Positions 12,201 to 21,938 of a DNA stretch of 64,000 nucleotides are shown in pieces. Made by a program: the position numbers and the translations under genes. The DNA comes from Tipula vernalis (Eukaryota; Arthropoda; Insecta; Diptera; Tipulidae). Each line of letters opens with the position of its first letter. Position 1 is the stretch's first letter. The stretch lies in contig OY282558.1 in the NCBI GenBank assembly GCA_958295665.1, positions 135,802,326 to 135,866,325 on the forward strand, written 5' to 3'. The notes under the pieces were generated by a model that saw only the letters and a list, made by a program, of their open reading frames with translations, made no database searches and was not told the DNA's origin.

Positions 12201-12438
12201 TGGTCCCTTTAACTACCATCTATTCAAAATGGGGAAAACCCTATCAGAGAACTGCAGGTTCTGTAATCTAGGAAGAGAAACATCCGAACACTTGCTGTTC
12301 GAGTGCAGTGCGATTGCCCTAAGAAGAATTAAAACACTCGATGCTTACTCTATTCAGTGGCCTCACGCCGACCCTGTGGATGTGCATGACCTTGTGGCGT
12401 TTATCAAGGCCCTGGACCAACATTTCACAATAGATTGA
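9270..12438 (+). pseudogene. LINE ORF2: endonuclease, RT and RNase H, broken
   Basis: The endonuclease begins at about 9276 (VQINLHRFKAA, then ALIQEPW). It continues at 9640-9740 with GCDANSHHTVWGSTNTNTRG and at about 9905-9940 with LSDHRYIRFDI. A deletion near 10310-10390 removes the front of the RT palm. RT resumes at 10387-11082 with SQHAYQVGKSTETALHELT, FIDIQGAFDNTNF, GCPPGGLLSPLLW and the catalytic YADD in IITYADDLVLM. The thumb follows at 11089-11290 and changes frame at about 11270. RNase H lies at 11590-11990 (VWYADGSKTNEGTGAAVVGP, DIISDSQAVLLAM, LLWSPGHSNIPGNEAA). The C-terminus has a Cys/His cluster (CRFCNLGRETSEHLLFEC) and ends at the stop after FTID at 12438. At least four frame changes and several stops are visible. 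Confidence 0.9.
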
Positions 12439-12531
12439 TTTCTCTACTCTTACACGGGGATGCACAATAGATCTTGATGGTCGAAGTGCACAGGGTTCCT
12501 CTTACCAACCCACTCTCTTTAAAAAAAAAAA

Positions 12532-12540
12532 AACACAAAT
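12532..12540 (+). repeat. Probable target-site duplication, right copy
   Basis: AACACAAAT, identical to 8166-8174. It is followed by AT-rich background (12541-12558) before the next LINE starts. Confidence 0.55.
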
Positions 12541-12558
12541 AAAATTTTGAAACTTTTT

Positions 12559-13297
12559 AGGTGGTTTGGCGTCTATTGGAGGGGGGGACCAAAGTTGAGT
12601 AGATTAATCTACCAGCTCCGTAACCTTCTAGTAGGGTGCGCATCACGAGTGCTGGTCTGGTGTCTTGTCATTAGGCAGCCGCGTGATGGGTTCAATTGCG
12701 TAAGGGGTAACCTTTTCACAATTCGCAAGTGTACGTACTGCCTCCTCGTGGCAACCACTGGTAACTAAGGCCATTTGGCACAGGCTAAAGTACGGCGCTA
12801 AAGGATAAAACCTTGACAAAAAAGCCTAATCTAAGGTGGAACAGCATATGCCGATGGATGAATGGATAGGTTAATCAGTTCAAAATATGCGGACTCTGGA
12901 TACCAGGCACCCTCCAGTTTTATTTAGCCTTCCTGTAATAAAGCTGGGTGACCTACAGGCGATTGCAATTCCCAGCAACTCGTAAGAGTAAAATCAAACG
13001 GAATACGGTCCAGGAGTAGGAATATACGGGAGTGGGACAACCGTCTCGAAGTCCTTGGACTCCAATGCTACCGTCTTTCTAACGGAACTACATGCTGTAG
13101 TAAACATCTAGGTGGGAGAGCAATAAGCCCAGATAGTATGTATCACGTACCGGGAGTCAGTATCATCAGGTTCATTAAGAACCTGAATATTGACTGGACG
13201 GATAATTAAGGAGGGTCCAGCACAATAGATCTTTTAGGTCGCAGTGCGAGGTGGCTAATCGCCCGCATGGCCCTTCAATAATAATAATAATAATAAA
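12559..13297 (+). mobile_element. Internally deleted LINE (5' leader joined to RNase H end) with (TAA)n tail
   Basis: It starts GGTGGTTTGGCGTCTATTGG and carries CCAGCTCCGTAACCTTC like the LINE at 8175. At about 12840-12990 it has a leader block (GGATACCAGG, then TAGCCTTCCTGTAATAAAG and ACTCGTAAGAG) resembling the leaders at 29820 and 39405. At about 12994-13110 one frame reads EYGPGVGIYGSGTTVSKSL, then ATVFLTELHAVVNI: RNase H up to its catalytic Glu. SIIRFIKNLNIDW near 13160-13200 resembles the C-terminal end of ORF2. The 3' end is a tail of TAA/AAT repeats (13277-13297), typical of I-like elements. The endonuclease and RT are missing. Confidence 0.75.
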
Positions 13298-14250
13298 TCA
13301 ACTCTTCGGATGACTTACAATTCTGAATTCGAAATTTGATGAAACATCCACAGGTTCGAAAAAAGCATTTCAAAACTTTTAAAATATTGTATAAAGCTCA
13401 GTTATTCAAACTAAAAATGCTTTTTTGAGTTATCAGATTTTAGGTTTACATACACATTTCAAAATTTTTCTATATAATCGCTTGAAATACGAAACCACTA
13501 AATTTCTAAATCCTAATTTTTAAATCCAAAAATATTGCAAGAATTCTGAAATCTTAATTTTTAAAGTTGGATTACAATAAACTAGTGAAAGTTTGAAGCA
13601 GAAAATTTAATTGCAGTCGAGTGTTTCCGAATTTTCTAAACAGGTTTAAAATTCAAAACTACAAACTATACTCAAATTTTAAAATTCTGAAAATTTAATA
13701 AAGTTTATAAATTGATTTAAAATAAAAAACTTTTAAAATTCGAGTTTTCAGAATTTTGATTTTTAGTTTTAAAAGTTCATCACTAAAATAATAAAAATTT
13801 TAAACTAAAAGTTTACTATATCGAGACTAGAGTTTCCGAATTTCCTAAAAATTTTAAAACTCAATAATTCGATAATTTTCAAAAACAGCTTGTTGATTTG
13901 TTTATCAAATTTTAGGTTTACGTACAAATTTAAATTTTAGAATTGTCAAATTTTCAATTTTTTCAAAAAAAATTTAATTTTTGAATCCAAACTTAACAAT
14001 TCTGAATTACAAATTTTGATATTAAAATAGCATAAAATTAATATAAATTTGTAACCAAAAAAATTTTGAGTTTTAGAAAATTCGAGATAACCGTTTTCGA
14101 AATTCTTTATCATTTTAACACTCAATAATTCGAACTAAAACCAATTTGTTTGTATCAAATTTTAGGGGAATTTAAATTTTTGAAATGAAACATAATGACT
14201 GGCCAAAACCCCATCTTTGATATGCATTCGAAAATTTTATCGAATATAAG
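13298..14250. repeat. Degenerate AT-rich satellite, part 2
   Basis: Copies of the phrase TTTCCGAATTT(C/T)CTAAA...AAACTCAATAATTCG appear at about 13620, 13830 and 14095, roughly 200-270 bases apart. No genes are seen. Confidence 0.6.
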
Positions 14251-14254
14251 AATA

Positions 14255-14465
14255 ACTGATTTCGGAATTTTCTTGTAAAAATCCCCCGAAGTGCCCACCA
14301 AAATGTGAACTATTCTAAGTTGTCATAAGGTCTAAGCTATTCAAAAAATATTTCACTTTTGAGAAAAGTAGTGAGAACAGATAAGATCTTAAGGCAAATT
14401 AGAATATTGCTCATTTTGGTGGCCGCTTCCTAGAATTTTATCAAGAAAATTTGGAAAATCCTTTA
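14255..14465. repeat. Imperfect palindrome (inverted repeat about 75 bp per arm)
   Basis: The left arm, about 14257-14335 (GGAATTTTCTTGTAAAAAT, then CCCACCAAAATGTGAAC), is an imperfect reverse complement of the right arm, about 14383-14462 (AAATTAGAATATTGCTCATT, TTGGTGGCCGCTTCC, ATCAAGAAAATTTGG). The spacer is about 50 bases. A third copy of the right-arm sequence lies beyond the mariner remnant at 15186-15252. Confidence 0.65.
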
Positions 14466-14566
14466 TACATACCTATATTCGATATATCATATGAGGCTAT
14501 GTAAAACATGGTTGTCCTAAATCCAACACTTTTTGGGAATTGTTAAATAAAACACAAATTATAAGT

Positions 14567-15007
14567 TCAATAATAAACATTTATTTTGTCGCCCTCAAAG
14601 TATTCGCCATTCGAGGATATACACATATGCCAGCGTTTTCCAATCATCGAAACATTTTTTATAGGTACTTTCCTAGAAATGGCCTTCAGTTCGCGCGCCG
14701 AATTGTGTTTTATGGCTACAATGAAGTCAAAGTGGGTTCCACAGAGTAGCAATTTGAGTCTGGGAAACAGGAAAAAAGTTACCTGGTGCTAAATCAGAAC
14801 GAATGCGGTGGTTGATCGATGGTATTTATTGAGTTGTTGCCCTTATATTCGTTCACAGTCATAACTCGGTATGATAGCGCGTTATCGCCGTGTAAAACCC
14901 ACGAATTTTTTCCCCATAATTCCGGTCACTTTTTGCGCATCAGCACAAGAAATTTAGTTTGCAACACAAAATTTAACGCAAACTCTTTGGTCAATAATTT
15001 TGTTCAT
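14567..15007 (-). pseudogene. Mariner transposase remnant with large internal deletion
   Basis: On the minus strand an ATG at 15007 opens MNKIIDQRVCVKFCVAN, like the first helix of mariner transposases (the consensus continues EISCA). Most of the protein is missing. After frame changes the C-terminal third follows: FVGFTRR in place of the VFHHDNAPSH block, NKYHRSTTAFVLI in place of the PPYSPDLAP block, and VTFFLFPRLKLLLCGTHFDF. The end is KRWHMCISSNGEYFEGDKI, the usual mariner C-terminus, with a stop at 14567. About 147 codons remain out of roughly 345 in the family. Two of the three catalytic aspartates lie in the deleted part and the DNAPSH block is degraded. Confidence 0.8.
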
Positions 15008-15185
15008 CGTAAAAATCGCCTTGCACTAATGAGGTCGACTGACTAAACCAATTACTATTAACAAATTGGTTGGCAGATTACCCTCAACGGGATCACAATG
15101 AAAAACAGTCCTGCCAATCTAGCCGTTCAGCGCGGTCATTTTAAATTAACAATTCCCGGTACTATTTTGACAGAATGTATATTCC

Positions 15186-15252
15186 GAACAGATAAAACCT
15201 TAAGGCAACCTGGAATGTCGCACATTTTGTTCACCGCCATCTACAATTTTCT
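15186..15252 (+). repeat. Second direct copy of the palindrome arm, flanking the mariner remnant
   Basis: GAACAGATAAAACCTTAAGGCAA, then CTGGAATGTCGCACATTTTG, aligns with 14376-14442 (GAACAGATAAGATCTTAAGG, then AATTAGAATATTGCTCATTT) at roughly 70 percent identity by eye. The two copies bracket the mariner remnant. Confidence 0.65.
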
Positions 15253-18200
15253 AACATTTGTTCCGTAAGAGTAAATAATCTTAAGCATGATTTTTATTAT
15301 TTCAATATGAATTAAATAAATTCGTAATAAGGAAATTTTTAGACCAGCACATTTAAAAAAAAAAAATTAGGACAAGTTAGGATAACTTAATGCAACTAAG
15401 TTGAAATTTCACGTACGTTAAACTAATAATCGCTTAATACTTTTAAACAAATAAAGGTGGCGAAACGCCAAATATACAAACTTTAACGTCAAACGGACAA
15501 AAAGTACCACGAAAACAATATTTTGACAGATATTTGAGGAATACATAACTCCGAGAGATCTCAACTAAATCGGACGTTTAAAGTATCGATCGAACGGGTC
15601 CAATAAAATCTAAACAATAAAGGTAAAAAAGTGACCCGGGTAAATTCATCAATGCTTCAAAAAGTGGAGATTTATAAGATTCAAAAATGGAGTAAAGTAC
15701 AACAGATCAAAACGGCACTTCAAAATGAAACCAGTAAGCCCATCACTACTGTTACTAAGCAGCGAAGTCTAGCGATGATTGAAGACTGCGAGGGTGCCCG
15801 CCGAATACAGTAGCAATTTCACTATAATTCAATTATGATAAAACTTTTATAAATTTCGTTTTCTAGCAAAATTCTTACTGAAGTAGAACAGTGATATTGG
15901 CAAACTACAAAATAAACTTTAGTTTGTTAGATTAATTAGATAGTTGTTCTACTTTAATCTGTGGAATAATAAAAATTAGAGGCTACATAAGTTTTGAGTT
16001 TTTAAAATTTATTTTCTACTTGCCAAATTTCGGTAAAACAAAACCAAAAATAATTTGTTGATTTTCATCAAATTTAACGCTTTACAGATAAAGTAAATTT
16101 TAAAACAATCTTGAAATCAAAATTATGACCGTTGAGTACCATTAAATTAGTGAAATTTTTAAAGGACTGTATAATTCGAGATAGCGTTTCTGAATTTTCT
16201 AATATTGTTTGAAAATATTGCAAAGATAAATTAAACATTTAAATTGTAAGAAACCAGTTCAAATAAGAAACTACCAAATTTCGGGATTACGGAAATTTAA
16301 ATTTTTGAAACCAAACCAAAATATCGTAAAAATTTTAATAATTAGTTTTCTTACAAAAATGTAAGGAATATGAAATTATATTAAAGTTCGTTAAAGTAAT
16401 GAAAATTTAGAACCTAAAAATCAACAATATGGAAAATTCGGGTAAAGTGTTTCTGAACATCCTAAAAATTGTATAACTCTCAAGTTCAATAATTTTCAAA
16501 ATTTTCTTATTGATATTTATAAACCAATTCTAATTATAGAATTGTGCAATTTTCAAATTTTCTAAAGACCTATATAAATACGAAATTTCGAGTTAGAGGG
16601 AGTTCTGGCTCTCGATATTCTTCTTCGAGTACGTAACGCGTTTCTGTAATACTAAAAATTTTAATACGCAATAAAAAATTGTTTGTTTCGAATTTTAAAA
16701 GATTCTTCAACATTTTTGAAATTATCACACTTTTAAAGTTAGAATTTTGTATATTTGAAAACGTTATCTACAGTTTTCTAAAATTCATAGATTTTTCTTT
16801 TTAATTTTTTTTTTTTTTTTTTTTTTTTTTTGACAATATTTCAATGTTCCAAATTTTGAATTCGAAATATTGCATTTATTTCCTACACATAAAATTTGCC
16901 TTAACTCTAAAATTTGGTAACTTCCAATTTAAAGATGCACGAATAAATTTTAAAATTTACATGTGATTTTAGACGTTTGATAAAGAAATATCAACGAACT
17001 AGCTTTGTCCAAATTAACGAATTTTAAAATTGTTTGGGAATTTTGAAGCGTTGTACGTGAAATTCATCAAATTCATAGATTTTTCGGTTTAAAGGTACCA
17101 AATTTCAAATAATAAAAAATTTAAACCGCGAAATACCAACAGAAATTCCTAAAAATTTTAAAATGCAGTAATCCGAATTAAGAACTGTTTGTTATTTTTT
17201 TTGATCAAAATCTAAATTTACACAATAATTCAAATTTTAAAATCGTAAAAATTTTAATTTTTTACAAAATTTTAAATTTTAAATACGAATTACCAAATAT
17301 CGTGTTAACTGAATTTTTAATGAAACTTTAGGTTATTCCGGAATTAGCCAAATAAGGGGAATTATTTTACAAATAGGAGAAATTGTTAAGTGTTCTGCAA
17401 TTTAGTTTCGATCTGACGAGGATTGTGAAAAATAAATCATATTTTAAAAATTTAGCTATATCAGCTGAACTGCTAACTGAATTTTTAATTTCTGAACCAA
17501 AAAGCTACACTTCTAGACAAGAAATTGGCAAACTTATGGAATTTGGATATATAAATTCAGATAGGTGAGATGTAGCTAGATAGTCGAATTAAAAAAATGC
17601 AACACAAAAGCCCCGAGAATATCGTATTCAAATTTCCAAAAAGTTATAAAACTCAATAATTCGAAATAAAAAATTCTTGCTGATTGTATTTATTCAGTTT
17701 TTCTTTACATAAAAAATTAAAATTTTTAAGTTGTGAGCATTACAAAACCAAATTTTGAAATTTAATTGAGCTCTACACTTGCAGCAATTTGAATATAGAT
17801 AGCGTTTCCGAATTTCTAAAAAATATAAAACTCAATAAACAAATCATTATCAAATCATCATAAAATCAAAAGATGAAATGTTTACAAATTTTTAAATTTG
17901 CACAATTTTAAAGTTTGAATTTGGTAAATGTCAAAAATGTTAAAAATGTTGTGAAATTCAGAAAAGTTATACTCAAATTTTCTAAGATTGAAAGGTTTTT
18001 CTGTTTGAAGTTTTCATTATTTTGAACGGTAATTCGATGTTCAAATTTTCAATTCGGAATAAAATTTGGTAATAAAATCTCAAATTTGGAAATTTCGATT
18101 TTTTTTTTAATATTGTCACAATTTTAAAACGTATTAACGGACCATTCTTGTTCAAGCACATTTTTCGGTTTAAATTTTCGGTTTTAAAAAAAAAAATCGG

Positions 18201-18780
18201 AAAAATACCAACCGAATTTCATAAAAATCTTAAAATGGAATAATTCGAATTGAAAATTGTTTGTTAAATTTTTTGTCACAGCATAAGTTTACATACAAAT
18301 TTAAATTTTAAATCATTAAAAATTAAATATTTACAAAATTTTTAATTATAAATACGAAATTACCAAATTCCGAGTTTACGAAACTTTTAATTTTGAACCC
18401 AAATTTTCAGTTTTAAGTCCAAAATTTTAATATTCGAAATTTGAATAGTGGATTTTAGATATGTGAAATTTAGTTGGTTGAAATATTATTAAAATACATA
18501 AAATTTGGAACAAAGAAATCTGCGAATTTAGGAAATTCCAGAATATTGGGTCCAAATTTCGTAAAGAAATAAAACTCAATAATTCGAATTAAAAATTGAT
18601 ACATTTTTCTATTAAGTTTTATTTTACATACAAAATAAAACTTTTCCAGTTTAGAGCTCATGCCAAAATCATTCGAAATCCAAAATTACTAAGTTTTCGG
18701 GCTTGCGAAAATTTAATTTTCGAATCCAAATATCACTGAAAAATAAAAATTTGAAAACAAAAAACGTCCCATTAATTATC
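15253..18780. repeat. Degenerate AT-rich satellite, part 3
   Basis: The 13.3-14.2 kb phrases continue: copies begin near 16180, 16446, 16637, 17130, 17620, 17795, 18205 and 18545. Each has TTTC(C/T)GAATTT or TTTC(C/T)NAAAA, then AAACTCAATAATTCGAATTAAAA-like sequence, and often TTTACATACAAATTTAAATTTTAA. Short frames such as 15631-15813 and 17383-17568 show no known domain. No gene is seen. Confidence 0.6.
16805..16831 (+). repeat. Poly(T) run of about 27
   Basis: An uninterrupted T homopolymer, possibly the poly(A) of a minus-strand retrocopy. No retroelement sequence is recognisable next to it. Confidence 0.8.
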
Positions 18781-19140
18781 GCCGCCACGATTAATCATTT
18801 TTGCTCGGTACATGATCATTATCGGCAGCCAAAAAAAAAAAAAAAGGAACACCAACCCTCTCTTCACAATCGTCATCGATAATGTCGCCATGACCACCAT
18901 AGGTGAGCAGCAGCACCATTACTAAACAGCAGCGGCAATAACAGCAACATCAGCATCACCACCACTATCAGCACCATCGCTAACAACCGGGACACCATTA
19001 GCACCGAGAACAACACCTCATTTTTTTATAAATTATAAGGTAATTTTTTTTTTTTTTACCTCCATTTTGTTCCGGGTCCATTTATTATTTTTCATATTCC
19101 CTTTCATTCCGGTTCAATTTTTTTTCATCATTTTTTAGAT
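18781..19140 (+). other. CAN-triplet-rich low-complexity block
   Basis: Positions 18850-19020 are rich in CAGCA, CACCA and CAACA triplets, abruptly more GC-rich than the satellite before it. An A-run precedes it and T-runs follow. No long open frame is present. It may be the leader of the LTR-element fragment that follows, but this is inference. Confidence 0.4.
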
Positions 19141-19189
19141 TCAATAAAATTTTATTTTGTTTTATTTAAATGGCTCCACAGAAATGTCA

Positions 19190-19912
19190 CACGGCAAAGC
19201 AATCACCCAAACATTACCACCGTACTACCCACCACATTTTATACGGCCACAGTAAAGACTAACTTCGACTGTTCCACCCTCTCACCTCAAAGCGGCCACT
19301 GCCAACATCTCTTGACAAGCCCCAAAGCTAGCTCCAAACTTTAGAATTCATTTTCTAGATGGCATGTTACAGCTTTACTTCGTGACATCGAAACTCGGTC
19401 ACTGCACCATTCCTGTGTCGGACTGGTATGGTGGACAGTGAGGGAAGACTAGAGCCTGCCTAGTACGATGCAGACTGCACACTTACTCATTTACGCGAAG
19501 GAAGATAAGAGATACCCATCTCGACGAACATTCTCTTTCACAACTACTGACGCAAGAATCGACCGATCACAATCTCCTCCCTTTCACACAGTCAACGCCC
19601 AACGACACCTAAAGACATTTCAACGGAGCAATAGCCACTCCTGTTCGACTGAAACATTAGTCTCCGTATACACAGACAGACCGGAACCAACCATGTTTCG
19701 CAGGGGGAACTCACTTGCGGGAGAGTCCTGTGGCGGCTCACTCATTTTGCTCAGATTCATTCGTTTTTTCTTTTTCATTCATTCTCCACCACATATCAGT
19801 TCCCACGCAAATATTAATAAACCTACAAACTAACCTAATTCATTCGGCAATCATACCAGCTGCACGACAAAGACATTTTTGTGCGTCACAAAATGGTGGT
19901 GGTTGCAAATAA
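19190..19912 (+). pseudogene. Gypsy pol C-terminal end and 3' region (fragment)
   Basis: The frame at 19468-19833 contains ETLVSVYTDRPEPTMFRR, resembling the final VSVDRLKPA motif of CsRn1-like gypsy integrases. It is followed by a purine-rich string and GGGGGAACTCACTTGCGGGA, then GAGTCCTGTGGCGGC. A closely similar string (AGGGAATATTCACTTGCGTG, then GGAGTCCTGTAGCGAC) follows the integrase stop at 23171. The shared string is probably the polypurine/3' junction of the same element family. Upstream sequence (19190-19467) is coding-like but unidentified. Confidence 0.5.
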
Positions 19913-21531
19913 TAAAATTAAATTAAATTAATTTGTTATAACAAAAATAAAATATATTAACTAGGTGTTAAAATTAAATTTAACATGTTTATTTATTTGT
20001 GTGTGTATTAAAAAAAAAAGTGAGATCTCATAAGTGATTTATAAGACACAAAGCAACGTATACATCAAGGATTATAATAATTGACTACAATTTTACGAGC
20101 CCTAAAATTGGTGAATACGATTAGGTAGAGGCTGGAGATATTGTGAACATAATGTAGACGACGAGATGCAATACACTGAATGCTGCCTTTAATCATTTGC
20201 ATTTGACCACCTTTGTAACTTTTTGTAAAGGTTTTTTCTACTAAATTATATTGATATTGGTTCGAAAATATTTGTTTCATATTCTGGAACTGCTTCGTTT
20301 TCCGAGGAGGCGATGAGGGCAATTTTTCTTAAAAGGAAGACAAAAAGGATTGAAAGGATATCATGGCTATCCAAATTTCAGGAATATGCTAACAGAAAAA
20401 CCTCCGACTAACATAAAACATTATTGATATAGTGATGTACTTAAAGTAGACTTCGAAAAGGTTTTGAAAAACATAATGATGTTGAAATATTAGTGAAAAT
20501 ATTGGTTCTTAAATTTCAAAAACAATTTCCTCGAGATGGATTTTGACTACAATATTGACTCGAATTTTTAGCCTTTTGAAACTTTATGGTTTGCTGACAT
20601 TCTAATATAGTTTGATAAACTTTTTATTTTAGAAACCAAATTTTTTAATTTTGATAATTATAAAAGATGAACACATTAGTTAATATCTAATAAATTACTT
20701 GTTGTTTTAGTAATCTTTTGATTTATATTATACAGGGTGAGTTTTTTTTTTTAAATGCCAGGTTTTTTTAAAAAACTTTGAATGTGAACCTTAGGTCGCG
20801 GTACCAACAACTTTAAATTTAATCATTTCCCATTAAAATTCAGTATTTGCTGATTATTTCTTATTATTTAGTAATTTGTCTTTGAACCAACATCTGAAAG
20901 TTATTCAAAAGAATATCCTAATGTTCCTATCTGAATGTAAAATTTTAAGCTCTTTCTGAATCCGGGGTCAAAAATAGGGATTTCTTCAAATGACCTTGAG
21001 GGTTCAAGTCAAGTCAAATTAAAGGTTACCATCCGATGTCCTCCTCGACCTTTAACCAATTTCATTATAAGTAATTTTCCACTTCAAAAGCCTTGCATTT
21101 TTAAAAAAACACCGTTTATATTAAAGGAAACGAGATTCTGAAAATTTCAAATTCTTGTAAATTATACGTGGTTTAAACAAATTTCAGATTATTTGACATC
21201 TGCTCTAAACAGTACATTCAAAGAATTAAAACTAAAAAAATGAACAAAATATTAATTATTTCACAGGTCAGAAAATTTTTAAAATTCAATTCTGTGAATG
21301 CCCAATTCATAAGAACGTAAAAAATTTAAAATTCTTAAATCTTAAGAATAAAGAAAATAATTTGAAATTTTAGCAAATTAATTTGTTCCAATAGTAATTT
21401 TCCTTTTACCAAGGCGGACGGCGAAACGTCGGCCTTCTCACTAAGTAACATTCGGCTATAGGGTCTTAGAGTCATAAAATATTAGAGTCAATCAAATCAA
21501 ATTGAAGTCAGTCAATTTGAAATTTTGAATT
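19913..21531. other. Non-coding stretch with a possible FLYWCH-like remnant
   Basis: The minus-strand frame 20065-20322 has FTKSYKGGQMQMIKG and FTNFRARKIVVN, faintly like the start and end of FLYWCH zinc fingers. The central aromatic/Cys residues are absent, so this is weak. A TACAGGGTG terminus followed by a T-run at 20733 resembles ends of known DNA transposons, but no partner end was seen. A GC-rich hairpin (GGCGGACGGCGAAACGTCGGCC) at about 21414-21435 precedes the gypsy pol. Confidence 0.35.
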
Positions 21532-21938
21532 TTGAATCAATATAAAATAGTAAGCAGTTTTTCAAAAGTCATTGTTGATCCCTACAGAAACAATAGTTTG
21601 GCAGTTCTTAGACCATTAGAAGAAACTGTGATATCGGAAGTGATATTGGAAACACACAAAATTGGCATCCGCCATTTGCAAAACATCAATCACGCTATAT
21701 ATTTTTATATGCAAAACAATCAATGGGAACTTTTGGGATTTTATTCCAAGAAACTATTTGAAGCCGAAAAGAAATATTCCACATTCGATAGGGAACTACT
21801 CGCAATATATCAGGCAGTTAAACACTTCCAAAATTTTGTCGAGGGTTGTGAGTTTACCATTTACACAGACCATAAGCGTCTGACTAGAGCAATTCAGTCC
21901 AAAACTGAACGCAATCCGAGGCAATCTCGCCACCGACT
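21532..21938 (+). pseudogene. CsRn1-like Ty3/gypsy pol: RNase H part
   Basis: The frame encodes NNQWELLGFYSKKLFEAEKK, YSTFDRELLAIYQAVKHFQN and FTIYTDHKRLTRAIQSKT: the RNase H region of Ty3/gypsy pol, whose usual pattern is FDRELLAIY...TDHKPL. The expected Asp-containing start of the domain (TDAS) is out of frame or lost. After RNPRQSRHRL a frameshift and small deletion lead into VANTLSRI (usually VADALSRI) at 21939. Gag, protease and RT are not found upstream, so the element is 5' truncated. Confidence 0.85.

Larger units (their letters stand above)
8175..12531 (+). mobile_element. Nearly full-length LINE (Loa/I-like, with RNase H), decayed
   Basis: The order is 5' leader, ORF1 (8194-9162), ORF2 with endonuclease, RT and RNase H (about 9270-12438), a short 3' UTR and a poly(A) tail (12521-12533). 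The RNase H and the DUF4780-like ORF1 place it near the Loa/I group. The 5' leader (AGGTGGTGTCGGTGTCTGG, then CCAGCTCCGTAACCTTC) is matched by the next LINE at 12559, showing this is a genuine 5' end. Probable 9-bp target duplications flank it. Multiple stops, frameshifts and an internal deletion near 10310-10390 make it inactive. Confidence 0.85.

Noticed and set aside
18850..19020. CAN-rich block as a host coding exon (poly-Q/H)
   Set aside because: No frame stays open long enough and there are no convincing splice sites.
20733..20760. TACAGGGTG terminus followed by T-run, like ends of some DNA transposons
   Set aside because: No matching CACCCTGTA partner end was seen nearby.
21414..21435. 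GC-rich hairpin GGCGGACGGCGAAACGTCGGCC as a tRNA or structured RNA
   Set aside because: Too short for a tRNA cloverleaf, no B box or acceptor stem; left undescribed beyond a hairpin.
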